Below are positions 36,346-46,883 of a DNA stretch of 64,000 nt, piece by piece. Origin of the DNA: Cavenderia fasciculata (lineage: Eukaryota; Evosea; Eumycetozoa; Acytosteliales; Cavenderiaceae); assembly GCF_000203815.1 (NCBI RefSeq), contig NW_004457734.1:1185233-1249232 (forward strand), written 5' to 3'. The notes under the pieces are model-generated. The model was not told the DNA's origin, ran no database searches, and saw only the letters and a program-made list of their open reading frames with translations. How positions within the stretch are numbered: the stretch's first letter is position 1; each line of letters begins with the position of its first letter. The position numbers and the translations under genes are program-made.

Positions 36346-38653
36346 GGTAGTTGTCTCAGCAATAGTTTGGTGAGTAAAAGATCGACTTCTAAGTGGGTAT
36401 ATCAGAGATGGCAATGCTCTTTCTGCAGAATTTATCCTATTAGTTGCCTCTGGGGATTCGATTGGTAAATTATCTTCGATATCATCGGTATCTGGAAGTA
36501 AAAAGGATCCATATTGATCGTAAATATAACTATTCGATACATCAACAATGCTTATCATCGCATAGAGTGCATCTGCCAGGTCCTGACTTTCGAAACATAA
36601 CTATATAACAATTAATTAAATATTCAAGGACAGAGATTAAAGTAAATATGTAAATTCAATCAGAATGAATGACATGTCTATTGAGACATGTTAATTATCA
36701 ATAATAATAATACATACATAAATTCCAGCATACAAAGTGTGAACCAAATTTCTATTTGCATCACCAACACAAACTACTCCGTCTCTTGAGAATGATAATT
36801 TCTCGTGTCTGTGTCGATTTACAACACCTTTATAATTCCAACCCCTAATGTTAAAGATTCCCCAAAGTTGGTCTGCCATGTAAATAGATGGAATATCAAC
36901 ACGGCCAGGTTGTGACTATTATTTTAAAAAAATATTAAATATATAAATATAATCGAATGGTTTTTGTCGTAATTTAAATCTATTTATATATATTTAGTTG
37001 ATACATACATAGGTTGAGACATAGTAAATATCAAGATTGGTCTTTGCAATGTATGTGAATGGATCCATTCCAAGTTCGACAACTGTTCTCCTATCACCAT
37101 CTTCCTTATAAACATGACTGTCAAGCATACCGGATCTGAGCATAGACAATCCTGGGGTTGAAAGTTCAATTGGTTTAAATCTAATATCTAGATTAAATTG
37201 AAATAAATAAATAAATAAATAAATATATAATCAATCCTCATGTCACTAGTACATTATATGTCCTCCCAACCTATATTTTTGAATTTGATATACATACCAA
37301 AACCATAAATGGTAATTCCAGTGGCTAGAGTCATAGTAGTAACACAACTACCAATAGGGTCATTATTTGGATGACGAATAAAATCAGATAGACGTTCTCT
37401 TAGAGTTGCACCCTGATCTGTGTTTAGATGAATCTCGTCATAAAAATCCCTGCATTCGTCATTTGGTAGCATTTGATTCTCCAATGCTTCAGCAACTCTC
37501 TCTTTGATATTGTATTGGTGATCCTCTGGTAATAGTGATCCGGGTGGATCATAATCATCGATATAGTTTGTTCTAGTTAGTTTTGGATTTCCCCTCCCAA
37601 TAATGGTCATTAGTTCGGCAAATTCAGCTAGATTATCGAATATAGAATAGGTAGTAAGTTTATAAATAATGATGTAATTACACTTTTTATATTAATATAA
37701 CATACGTTGTTGAAAATTGGTACAAAAACTGTGATGTGACATTACAAACTTGCCATCGGAACCACCGACATTTGAACCAAAAAGAGGATAGGGATCAAAC
37801 CACTGAGTGCCTGTATCAACAGGTATAGATGGAATGTTGAGTGAATGGTCGATAATATATCCATTTCCATTCTGGCTGTCTACAGATATCAGATACTATA
37901 GATTTGGAAAAAGTTGTACGAGATCTCAGATGAATTAATACATTATGCATTCTCCTCGAACAAGTGAATGATGATAAATGTTGTACATACCTTTGCATGT
38001 GCATGTCTGTAACCATCAGCAGCGATTTCCTCCTCTTCATGATTAATTTCATCGTTGTCACTAGCTTCAGCAGTGCGTTTCGTACCGGAACGACCCAATA
38101 TGTCATGGTACCAAACCTGTGCCTCTATGCGGTGTTGGTCGACACATCCAGGTTTGACCAAGCCACCCTGGTTGGTTTCAGATGCTTTCTTGCCAGGAGG
38201 CGTGACACATTCATCGTAGACATCCTCGTTGTTTTCGTATGCCCTTTGTGTGTGTCTCTCCCAAAACTTTTTGATTGTGAGTTTGTCGGCACTCTTTTTG
38301 TCGGTATCGTCGATATCCTAAGTAAAAAAATTGATTTTGGTCAGCAATGAATGAAGATCAGATCATTTTTAACAGCAACAACAAATATAATAATTAATAC
38401 ATACAAGATATACTTCCAAAGAATCCATGTAAATGAAACCTCCACCGTTTATGTTATCCTGAGATTGCTTTGAGAAAAGGAACCACCATTCAGGGTATGT
38501 GGGAGTTGATACCTTCAAGTCGGCTGACATACCAATACATTGTGGATTTGTAAAAGCAATGACCGCAAACTTTTCTACGCCACTCCAAGTGCAAAAGAAT
38601 AAGCAAACAACGGCGACCTGGAGAGAGAGAGAGATTTGGTGTTGCAAATACAT
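36118..38653 (-). CDS. DNase II-like protein with long acidic, Thr-rich tail
   Basis: Seven exons: 38653-38405, 38317-37991, 37895-37706, 37627-37298, 37187-37009, 36915-36718 and 36600-36118, 651 residues. A signal-type leader covers about 1-35. The family start is visible (TPTYPEWWFLFSKQ, GGGFIYMDS). The first active-site HxK seems replaced: GGSDGKFVMSHHSFC stands where HTKG is expected. The second is kept: RHRHEKLSFSRDGVVCVGDANR, after DQLWGIFNIRGW. DNase II acts in lysosomes on DNA at acid pH. Loss of the first HxK would weaken or end nuclease activity (inference). Exon 2 adds a hydrophilic insert, and the last about 130 residues hold a Thr run and acidic clusters not seen in the animal enzymes. 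A broken relative lies 1.7 kb downstream. Confidence 0.8.
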
Positions 38654-39180
38654 GTATATAAAATATAAAATTAACTTAAAACACCAAAACTTGATAATCG
38701 GTAGGAGAACGAGGAAAAAAAAATCGATTTTTAAACATATGCTTTTCGGTTGTGATCGTTTTTACGAAAATATTCACATTTACAAGTGGGTACAAAAAAT
38801 CGACAAACAAAAAAAACTAATAACCAAATCTTAAAACAAAAACAAAAAGACTGTATTTAGTTTTAAAAAAAATAATTATTGTGAGGGAAGGGAAAATGAT
38901 TTCTCAAGAGGGATAAACTAGCTGCAGGTCAACACCCAATTAATAATTTGACTTCATTCTTTCAAACCAAACATATTATATTAATACAGATAATATATTT
39001 TTTATTTTTATTCATATTCTTTTTTTCATCTTGATACTATTATTTTTTACATATTCACCATTATTCTTTTATTGTGATTGTATACAACTCGGGTACATTC
39101 ATTCAAATGCATCTTATCACTTTAATACTATAATATATCTTGCAAGACCTGACCTCGAACTTCGAAAAACAAAGATCTTT
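38654..39180. other. Intergenic: DNase II-like upstream
   Basis: AT-rich with A and T tracts. No coherent frame, RNA gene or repeat is seen before the broken locus that begins near 39.2 kb. Confidence 0.4.
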
Positions 39181-39193
39181 GTTTACCTGATAT

Positions 39194-40749
39194 TTGCCAG
39201 CGGGCTGTTTCGAGAAAATTTCTTTTCTATTTGTTTCAAAGGAATCGCTCGCTTGCTGCATTAATGTGATACGATACACGGTCATGAATGTGTGTGGCAG
39301 ATCTCTTTTATTAAGCGACTCGACGAAAATTATATTTCCACGATTCATCAAGATCCACAAAATATACCAACCAACGTATATTCGAGCTCACAAAGAAGAA
39401 TTTTTTGATATGATATTGGCTACACTTGATTCAAAATCAATTGGAATACCACTACCATCAGATACATTAAAAAGAAAAGATCAATTATTCCAAAATTGGT
39501 ATGTTATAATCAATCACAAATCATATTTGATGATGGGCCATCATAATTCTTATTCTCAATACTCATTTCATTATTCAATTTTTTCAAAAAGGATTGTTCA
39601 AGATTAGTTATGCCTCTTGTTCAACTATTCAAAGCTCCTAATATCGTTGAAACAGATGAATATAGAATAGCAATAGATATACTCTATCTCATTTATCCAA
39701 ATGTCCCCAAGAAACTTGTTTCAAGATCCATTCACCAATTATTCAAATATACAATCAACTTGGACCAAGACGAGGATCAGGTTTTCAATCTCACAGATTT
39801 GAAGAAAGTGATTCGATTTTCAAGAGATGTCATCCCAGTCTATCTTTCACACTTTCTAAAGTATATTTATGTTAAATTGGACATTGACAAAGATCAAGAT
39901 ATTGTTAAAAAAGGATGATGATGAAAAAGGTGACTCCCAACATGGAAAGAAAGAAGAGAAGGAGGAGGAGGAGGAGGAGGAGGATGACGAAGAAGAGGAT
40001 GAATGGGACGAAGATGAAGAAGATGATGGGACGAAGATGAAGATGAAAAGGATGATGAATATGAAGAAGATGAAGAAGAAGAAGAGGAAGTAGTAGAAGA
40101 TGAAGGTCAATTGGAAATTACAAACAATCTTTTATTGCTAAACGAGATTGTCAAAGTAGTCTCGTTGTCGAATATTTATCCCTATGCCTTTTGTTGGCCA
40201 AATCTCTTACCAAATACCAAGACCGCCGGACATCATCATTAATCATACCACATCTATTGTCGTCGGTATGCCATAAAGAAACGATTCGAGAAATGGTAAA
40301 AGATAAACAAATTGTTATCGTGGACATCTTTGACCAGTTCTTTAGAGCGCACTGCAATCATATTGCTCCGTTTGATTTTAGCAATGAACATACACATGTC
40401 CCCTCCTATATCGAAATGACATCATCTTTCTATCACCTAATTGACTCGGTGGAAAGAGGCGTAATGGCTGAGCACCAAATAATCTATAGTTTGGGTAAAT
40501 CCCTTTTAAAGTTTGAGGGTTTACAAGAGGCTTATTTCAAGGACCTTTTCAGACAAGATGCTCATGGTCATCGAAAGAATAATGGCGTTCATCGAACATT
40601 ACATATCGTTTGTTCATATTGTGATTTGCGAAGGGTTCGATACTGTCGAACTAACCAGATATCAAATGCGTGTCGTTCGTGATAACATTGCAAATAAACG
40701 AGTTATACACAATCCTTTTAACAATATTGTATTTACAATTAATTTATAG
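39194..40749 (+). pseudogene. Frameshifted acidic protein locus, unknown family
   Basis: Protein-like pieces lie on the plus strand in changing frames: KEEFFDMILATLDSKSIGIP (39390-39500), APNIVETDEYRIAIDILYLI and RFSRDVIPVYLSHFLKYIYV (39610-39900), an acidic Glu/Asp tract (39940-40110), LEITNNLLLLNEIVKVV, then KSLTKYQDRRTSSLIIPHLL and VDIFDQFFRAHCNHIAPFDF (40150-40530), and MLMVIERIMAFIEHYISFVH (40550-40749). Frame changes fall at an A6 run near 39905, in the acidic tract near 40028, near 40150 and near 40540, none at a GT-AG pair. A splice near 39500 also fails to keep the frame. I do not recognise the family. It is most likely a decayed host gene; sequencing errors in runs could explain one or two breaks but not all. 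Confidence 0.55.
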
Positions 40750-40791
40750 ATAGGAAAGATAATTATTATTATTATTTTTAGAAAAATTAAA

Positions 40792-40896
40792 AAGATCTCT
40801 GACCAATCGACCGTTGCTACCACTGGTCAAGGTATTTCACAAGGTTTAGCATGGCTAAATAATATTCTTCAAAAATTACCCTCCCATATTTACTAA
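40792..40896 (+). pseudogene. Orphan C-terminal exon of an ARF/ARL-type GTPase
   Basis: After a TTTTTAG acceptor, 34 codons read KIKKISDQSTVATTGQGISQ and end GLAWLNNILQKLPSHIY. This matches the last beta strand and helix of ARF family GTPases (the ATSGDGLYEGLDWL region), including the guanine-contacting segment. No upstream exon with P-loop or NKxD motif is found nearby; the preceding sequence belongs to another, broken locus. It is therefore a stranded fragment, unless distant exons exist. The complete Sar1 gene on the opposite strand at 41.3-42.2 kb has a different C-terminus and is not its source. Confidence 0.5.
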
Positions 40897-41311
40897 CTAA
40901 ACAATAGACGCAATCTATCTTGTACATTATAATATAATACGAACATATAATTTATTATTATTATTTCTTTCCTTTCTTTTCAATTAAACTTGTATGAACT
41001 GTACCATCGGCATTAGCCTTTGCCTTCATTATTTTATCGATACCTGCCAAATTTATTATCCTTTCTCTCCAGCTTCTCCACCAAATCTTTGTTTTAAATG
41101 TAGTACAAATTAGTACTTATTCTGTTGTAACCAACTATAGATACCACTCTGAGAGATTAACGAGATACAACTTGTAATTAGATCGCTACTTGTATAATTT
41201 AGGTCGCTTTTTAATATTATATGTTGTTATTATTATTACTATAGTTTTTTATTATTTTTTGGAGGGGTTTATTTATAAATTGTTAACAAATCAAAACGGG
41301 AGATAATCACA
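40897..41311. other. Intergenic with a small coding-like piece
   Basis: On the minus strand 41116-40961 is open for 51 codons and reads like protein (KIWWRSWRERIINLAGIDKI, then DGTVHTSLIEKKGKK and stop), but it lacks a start and I recognise no family. It may be the last exon of a lost gene. The rest is AT-rich. Confidence 0.35.
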
Positions 41312-42183
41312 TTATGAGAGATAGAAACTTAACCACTTGAAACCATCACCATAACCATATCTTCTAACAACGCTGCACATGAAAACTTCGATTGGTCTGA
41401 CACCTGGATTGAGGGTGACCTTTCCTTTGCCGGTGGTTTGGGTGAGACCCAAGGAAGCTCTCAATTTTTCTTCGGATGGGGTGCCTGGTACATCAATCTT
41501 GTTACCAAGAACGAGGAATGGAACATTTGAAAGTTCGTCTGATGATAAAAGAGCATCCAACTCTCTCTTGCTCTCTTCGAAACGTTCTGGGGCTGATGAA
41601 TCGACCAAATAGACAATAGCATCTACTGATGTGTAATAATCTCTCCACAATCTACGTGCAGTTTCGTGACCACCCAAGTCATAGGTTCTAAATTTAATAT
41701 TACCCATACTTAATTCTTCTGAAGCTAAAATAGAGAAACCAATAAATGTTAATATCCTTGTTTGTCATATCTGATCTGTACAGAGAGATCTCTCTATTTG
41801 TTTCAAACCAATTGAATTGAAGAAAATGTTGTTGTAACCAAAAAGGTGATTGTCAATATATCTTTTTGGGTTTAATAATAATAATAATAAACCCAACCAA
41901 TCGATATCGACTATCCAATAACAAATATCATCATTCGAATTCAAATTGATTGATGTAACCATAGATCTCTCTCTCTCTCTGTCAGTTTGTTGTTTGTTGA
42001 TGTTTTTTGATGATTCTTACTTGGATGGAAAGTTGGACGATTTTGAGAAAGACGACCATCCTTTAATACACCAAGAAGGGTAGTTTTGCCTGCGTTATCC
42101 AAACCAAGGAACAAAATTTTGGCATTCTTATTGTAAAGCCCCAAGAAGCTTAACATATTCCAAATCCAATCAAACAAGAACAT
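41312..42183 (-). CDS. sarA: Sar1 small GTPase (COPII coat assembly)
   Basis: Two exons: 42183-42021 and 41724-41312, 191 residues, with a 296-base intron. It has the Sar1 N-terminal amphipathic helix [16 protein letters not shown] in place of a myristoylation Gly, the P-loop GLDNAGKTT, the DLGGH switch II motif, NKID, and the Sar1-specific [20 protein letters not shown] end. The splice restores [14 protein letters not shown], the Sar1 switch I. Sar1-GTP inserts its helix into the ER membrane and recruits Sec23/24. All nucleotide-binding motifs are intact. Confidence 0.96.
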
Positions 42184-43464
42184 TTTCTACTTCTAAAATT
42201 ATAAATAGATTTTAAATTATTTGTTAGTAAACCTAGTTGTTATTGTTTGTTATTAAAGTATGATTATTGTTTGTCGTCTACTAATCTATATATCTCTCTT
42301 TAAACAAATATCTTTTCTTCTTCTTCTTCTTCTTCTTCTTCTTCTTCTTCCCCCTTTTCTTTCAATACTACTACTCTTCCTACCTTCCAATAAACAAATA
42401 AACAAAACTCTCTTCTTTTTTTTAAAAGTATAATAATACAATAATGTAATATTAAAAATGTAACAATAATGTAATAAATAAATAAATAGAAAAATGTAAA
42501 TGTTGAAACGAACAAACAAAACACACACAAATGCTGAAACAATGTTTCCTATTAATATTCCTCTCTTCTCTTATTACTCCTGTATCCTAACTGAAACATT
42601 TAAAAAAAAAAGCAAAAAGGTTGGTGGTTTGTGTAATGAATTCTATCGTTTGTTTGCTTGTTTGCTGTTGCTGAATGTAAATGAATGGTTGAGTCATCAA
42701 TATAGGGACAAGATAAAGGTGCAAACGACCGTAATTCAATGACCGTGTCTCATTATCTTGTTATTAAACCAATATAATGTCCTGTTCCTGTTCCACCAAC
42801 CATTTATGCACAAAACTTTGTTGTTGACCATATGACGACGACGAAGTTCAACTGAAATAAACTATAGTTTCTCAAATTCTCTATATCATTTGTTGTTGTT
42901 CATTCTATTCTATTCTTATTCTATTCTCTTACCTTTGTATGTATATATGTAAAATTAAATAAAGATATAAAAAGATAAAAATAAGATAAGATAGGTAGAG
43001 TGAGTGTGAAAGCTGATACCCTTTTCTTCAGCTTTCCAACCAAGGTGACGAACAACATGATCCTCATCATCATATTTTGAAAATATTTATTTTTTTATTT
43101 TTTTAAAATTTTTCCCATTTGACCCAAAAGTCAAACTTGTAATTGTGAGAGAGAAGTCGAGTACCAAGTTCTTACCTACGTCCAAAGATATTTCCATCTC
43201 AAAGTAATCGATAGATAATATAAATAATATAAATTAGGTTTTATTAACATGTAAGAGTGAGTTTTTTAATTTTTAATATATTTTTTTTTGTTGTTGTTTG
43301 TTTTTTTGAAAAAAGTATAGTAGTCAGAGGGAAATAATATAATTAGGGTAGATAGAGTGATTGGGATTAGTGAATAAAATGAACAACTACCAATTCTCTC
43401 TCTCTCTAATGGATCCCTATTATTACTATTATTATTTGTTTGTTTTCCTTTGATTCTTTTTTTT
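42184..43464. other. Intergenic, 1.3 kb (Sar1 upstream, Arp2 downstream)
   Basis: Contains a (TTC)n tract at 42317-42350, TTTG-type repeats near 42645-42670, (TTCTA)n-like runs near 42900-42930, and near 43010-43078 a coding-like piece on the minus strand (DEDHVVRHLGWKAEEKGISF) that includes a 9-base hairpin stem (GAAAGCTGA and TCAGCTTTC). No complete gene is seen. The long space should hold the Sar1 promoter. Confidence 0.4.
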
Positions 43465-44878
43465 TTAGACTGACAACTTGGCCAACTTATCGAGACACTT
43501 GATACCCTTTTCTTCGTATTCTTGCTTGGTGACCCAGAAATCTGGACGATCCTTGGTGAGTTCAGCCAAGACGGCACCACCGAGGAAGACCATGTGCTTT
43601 CTACGGGGTGGATCTTCGATACGGCACTTGAAGTTGGCGAGACCCTTTTCGTCTCCCTTGAGGACCTTTTCGAGGTAGAGAGCACGGATTTCCTTTTCCA
43701 AACGAGATGGGAGACCTGGATACATAGAGGAACCACCAGAGAGGACAATGTGTTGGTAGAAGCCCTTGTGGAGATCACGATCGGCCTTTTGAATACAGTC
43801 AAACAACAAATCGGCAACACCTCCACCTTCAACATCGACCAAGCTTGGATGGAACAAAGCTTCAGAGGCTTGGAATCTTTCACTTCCGACCTTGATAACT
43901 CTACCATCTGGTAAAGTGTATGATTCAACTAAAACAGTAGTTTCTTGTGATAATTTCTTTTCTTGTTCAACATCATAACTATAAAAAAAATATAAAAAAG
44001 ATAGAAATAGAAATGAAATTAATATTAATTATAGATTAATTAATTATTGTTTGTTTTGTTTTGATTCCTTACGCAACATAACATAATTTTTCCTTGATTT
44101 GACGAACGGTTTCAAAATCGGCGGTACGGTTGAAAGCGTAACCACGGAGTAATAAGAGTTTGATGAGGTAACGAGTGACGTCACGACCAGCGACATCAAG
44201 ACGACGGGTCAAATGTGGGATAGAGTAACCTTCGTAGACTGGGATAATGTGAGTAACTCCATCTCCAGAGTCGACGACGACACCAGTAAGGAGACCTTGG
44301 GCGTAGAGGGTGAGGACGGCTTGAATGGCAACGTAGACAGCGTTGAAACCATAACGTTCAAACATGACTTCAACCATCTTTTGACGATTGGTGAGTGGAT
44401 TCATGGGTGGTTCGGTGAGCAAGATCTTGCAGTCACGGGTGTCTTGAACCTTTAACTTTTCCTTGAAAGCATAGTCCCAGACGTGTTGAATATCCTCCCA
44501 ATTACGAATGATACCATTTTCCAATGGATAGGTAATTTGCAAGTTTGATCTAAGTTTGGCAGCTTCATCACCAACCATAATGTCTTTAATCTCAACGTTT
44601 TCAATCTTTTCTTCAGATCTGAGAATTGGACGACCGACCATCGATGGGAAAATGGCTGTTGGGAAATTTGCACCAGCAAAACCACATTTTACAAACTATA
44701 CAAGTAGTTATATATAACTCTATTAGTTAACTATTCATCATCATACTTGCTTTAAATTTCCATCTAATCTATATATATATATATATTTCTCTCCTTCTTG
44801 TCGATAGATAGATATATTTATTGTTTGTATACTTACACCAGTACCGTTATCGCAAACAATGACCTTATTAGAGTCCAT
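43465..44878 (-). CDS. arpB: Actin-related protein 2 (Arp2)
   Basis: Three exons: 44878-44837, 44695-44073 and 43978-43465, 392 residues. The first exon has 14 codons ([14 protein letters not shown]), which complete the first phosphate loop. It continues [20 protein letters not shown] and [20 protein letters not shown], then [19 protein letters not shown] and [19 protein letters not shown]. The length is that of Arp2, and the [14 protein letters not shown] segment separates it from conventional actin. With Arp3 and five ARPC subunits it nucleates branched actin at the leading edge and during phagocytosis. Codon use is C-rich, as for a strongly expressed gene. Confidence 0.97.
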
Positions 44879-46515
44879 TTTGGTTTCTTTTATATAAATT
44901 AATCTATAAATGGTAACAACAACAATAATGGTAGAAATACAATGAATAGTTAGTTATGTGTGTTTCTGATTATTTGTAAATATCTATTTTTTTTTTTTGA
45001 TATATATAGGTTGTTTGTTGTGATCATCATCAATCTATCTATCCCTTTCTCTCTCTTTGTGTGACTGATCAACAAACAATCAATCATCTCTTTATGTCAT
45101 GTTTGTTGGTTGTTGTTTGTTGTCATTTTAGTTTAAGATTGATAAAGTTGCACTATGACTATTTGTTGTTATACTTGACACATACTAAAATACAAGGAAA
45201 TAGAATACAAGTGAAAGATGCCGCACTACTCTACTTTAAATAAATAAGGTGTAAGTGCTCTTTTGTGATGATAAATTAATAACTAATATAAAAAAAAGAT
45301 AAAGAGACAGACAGAGAGTGAGCAGAGAGCGTAGAGTGAGGGCAGCCAGAGGTGTGATGATCATTGGCAAAAAAAAAAAGCAAAAAAAATCTCCTCTTTT
45401 CAAAATAATTTGGTTGGGTTGGATTTTTTTGTTTGTTGAATTGGCCTGACAACTGAACTACTGCTGAGGCTTCATTCCATCAAAAGAAGAAGATCTTTAT
45501 ATTATTATGTAAATTATCGTAACGTTGTGTGTGGATTAGTTTCCCCTTTCCACATCTCTTGAGCTTGCGGATGGACTACCGTTATTGTATATTTTGTCGA
45601 CATCTGTTGTTGGTAATAGTAATCATAATCATAATAATAATAATAATAAATGCCATAGTTTAATAATTTCCATTTAAATAATATTATTATTATCATTATT
45701 ATTACATTTTTTAGATCGATCAATCAATCGATCAATCAATCAATTAATATTATAATATTCAAAAGTTATTGTATTGTTTCGAGGAGAGATAAGGAGTAGA
45801 GCAGAGTAGAGGTAAAAGTGAAGTTCATCTTAATTATTTGATACCAAGAGAGGGGGACAACTTCATCGATCCATAATAATTCAAGAGTGAAAAACTCATG
45901 AAAAAAGAAAGAATAAGAGGGTTATCATTCTCCAATTGTAATTATAACATTAAAGAGACAGACAGAGAGATAGCGAGATAGAGATAGAGAGAAGAGATAA
46001 AGAGAAAAGAGATATACATATATACTGGAGGAAAAGAAGAATAGAGTAGAGAGAGTGGGAACAATCATCATCGAATATATTTGTTTGTTGTAGGTATACA
46101 TACATTTACATTACTTAATTAATTAATCAAATTTGATTGAAAATATATAGACGTGACATGTATCTATGTATACATCATCTTTGTATATTAGCTTGTTGTT
46201 TTAATCATTTATTTATTATTATTAATTTATTTATTTATTTAGCTTTTTTAGATTAAAGGAATAGATTGAATTATTATTATATTATATTATATCATTGGGT
46301 GGTTGTCGTCGTTTTAATAATATAATAATTATAATTATAACTTGGTCGACATTATTTATTTATTATTATTATTTTAAAAAAAAACCAAGAATAGATCAAA
46401 GAGATCAGAGAAATTACACCTATTATTGATACTACTACCCACAACAACAAACAAATAGAATATATATATAAATAGTAACAGCAGCAGCAGCAATAGTAGT
46501 AGTACCATAACAGAA
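44879..46515. promoter_or_regulatory. Long divergent intergenic region (Arp2 / SPRY-RING)
   Basis: The largest gap in the window, 1.6 kb, between the divergent Arp2 and SPRY-RING genes. It holds purine-rich GAGA-type tracts at about 45298-45345 and 45953-46015, a (TCAATCGA)-like run near 45718-45740, and a short frame of doubtful value at 45514-45723 on the minus strand. It should contain both promoters and perhaps long 5' untranslated exons. I see no RNA gene. Confidence 0.35.
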
Positions 46516-46836
46516 ATGGATAATAATGAGGTGACGGCTGGTATGTATAATTATTCGTCTGTTGTGTCACATTTCTTTATCTACTCCTTATGTCTACTGT
46601 CTATCCCTTCTTTTCTTCTTTTATTACTTGAATTCAATTCCACTCTGAAAGAAGAAGAAAGAAGAGGAAGGAAAGGAATAGAACAAAGGGTTGTAGACAC
46701 ATCCACTCTTCCTCCTCCTTTCTTTTTTATTTTGTACAACACATGACAACAATATCCTATATCCTATCTTCCTATCCTATGTCTAAATATAGATATATAA
46801 ATAATATTTAATATTAATATGAAATTCCATTCCTCC

Positions 46837-46883
<47 letters not shown>

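Noticed and set aside
42286-42542. Overlapping minus-strand frames with Arg or Glu runs
   Set aside because: They come from a (TTC)n tract read in different frames; there are no splice partners or conserved residues.
45061-45723. Short frames on both strands in the Arp2 upstream region
   Set aside because: Built of Tyr, Ile and Leu codons from AT-rich sequence; no motif or exon structure.
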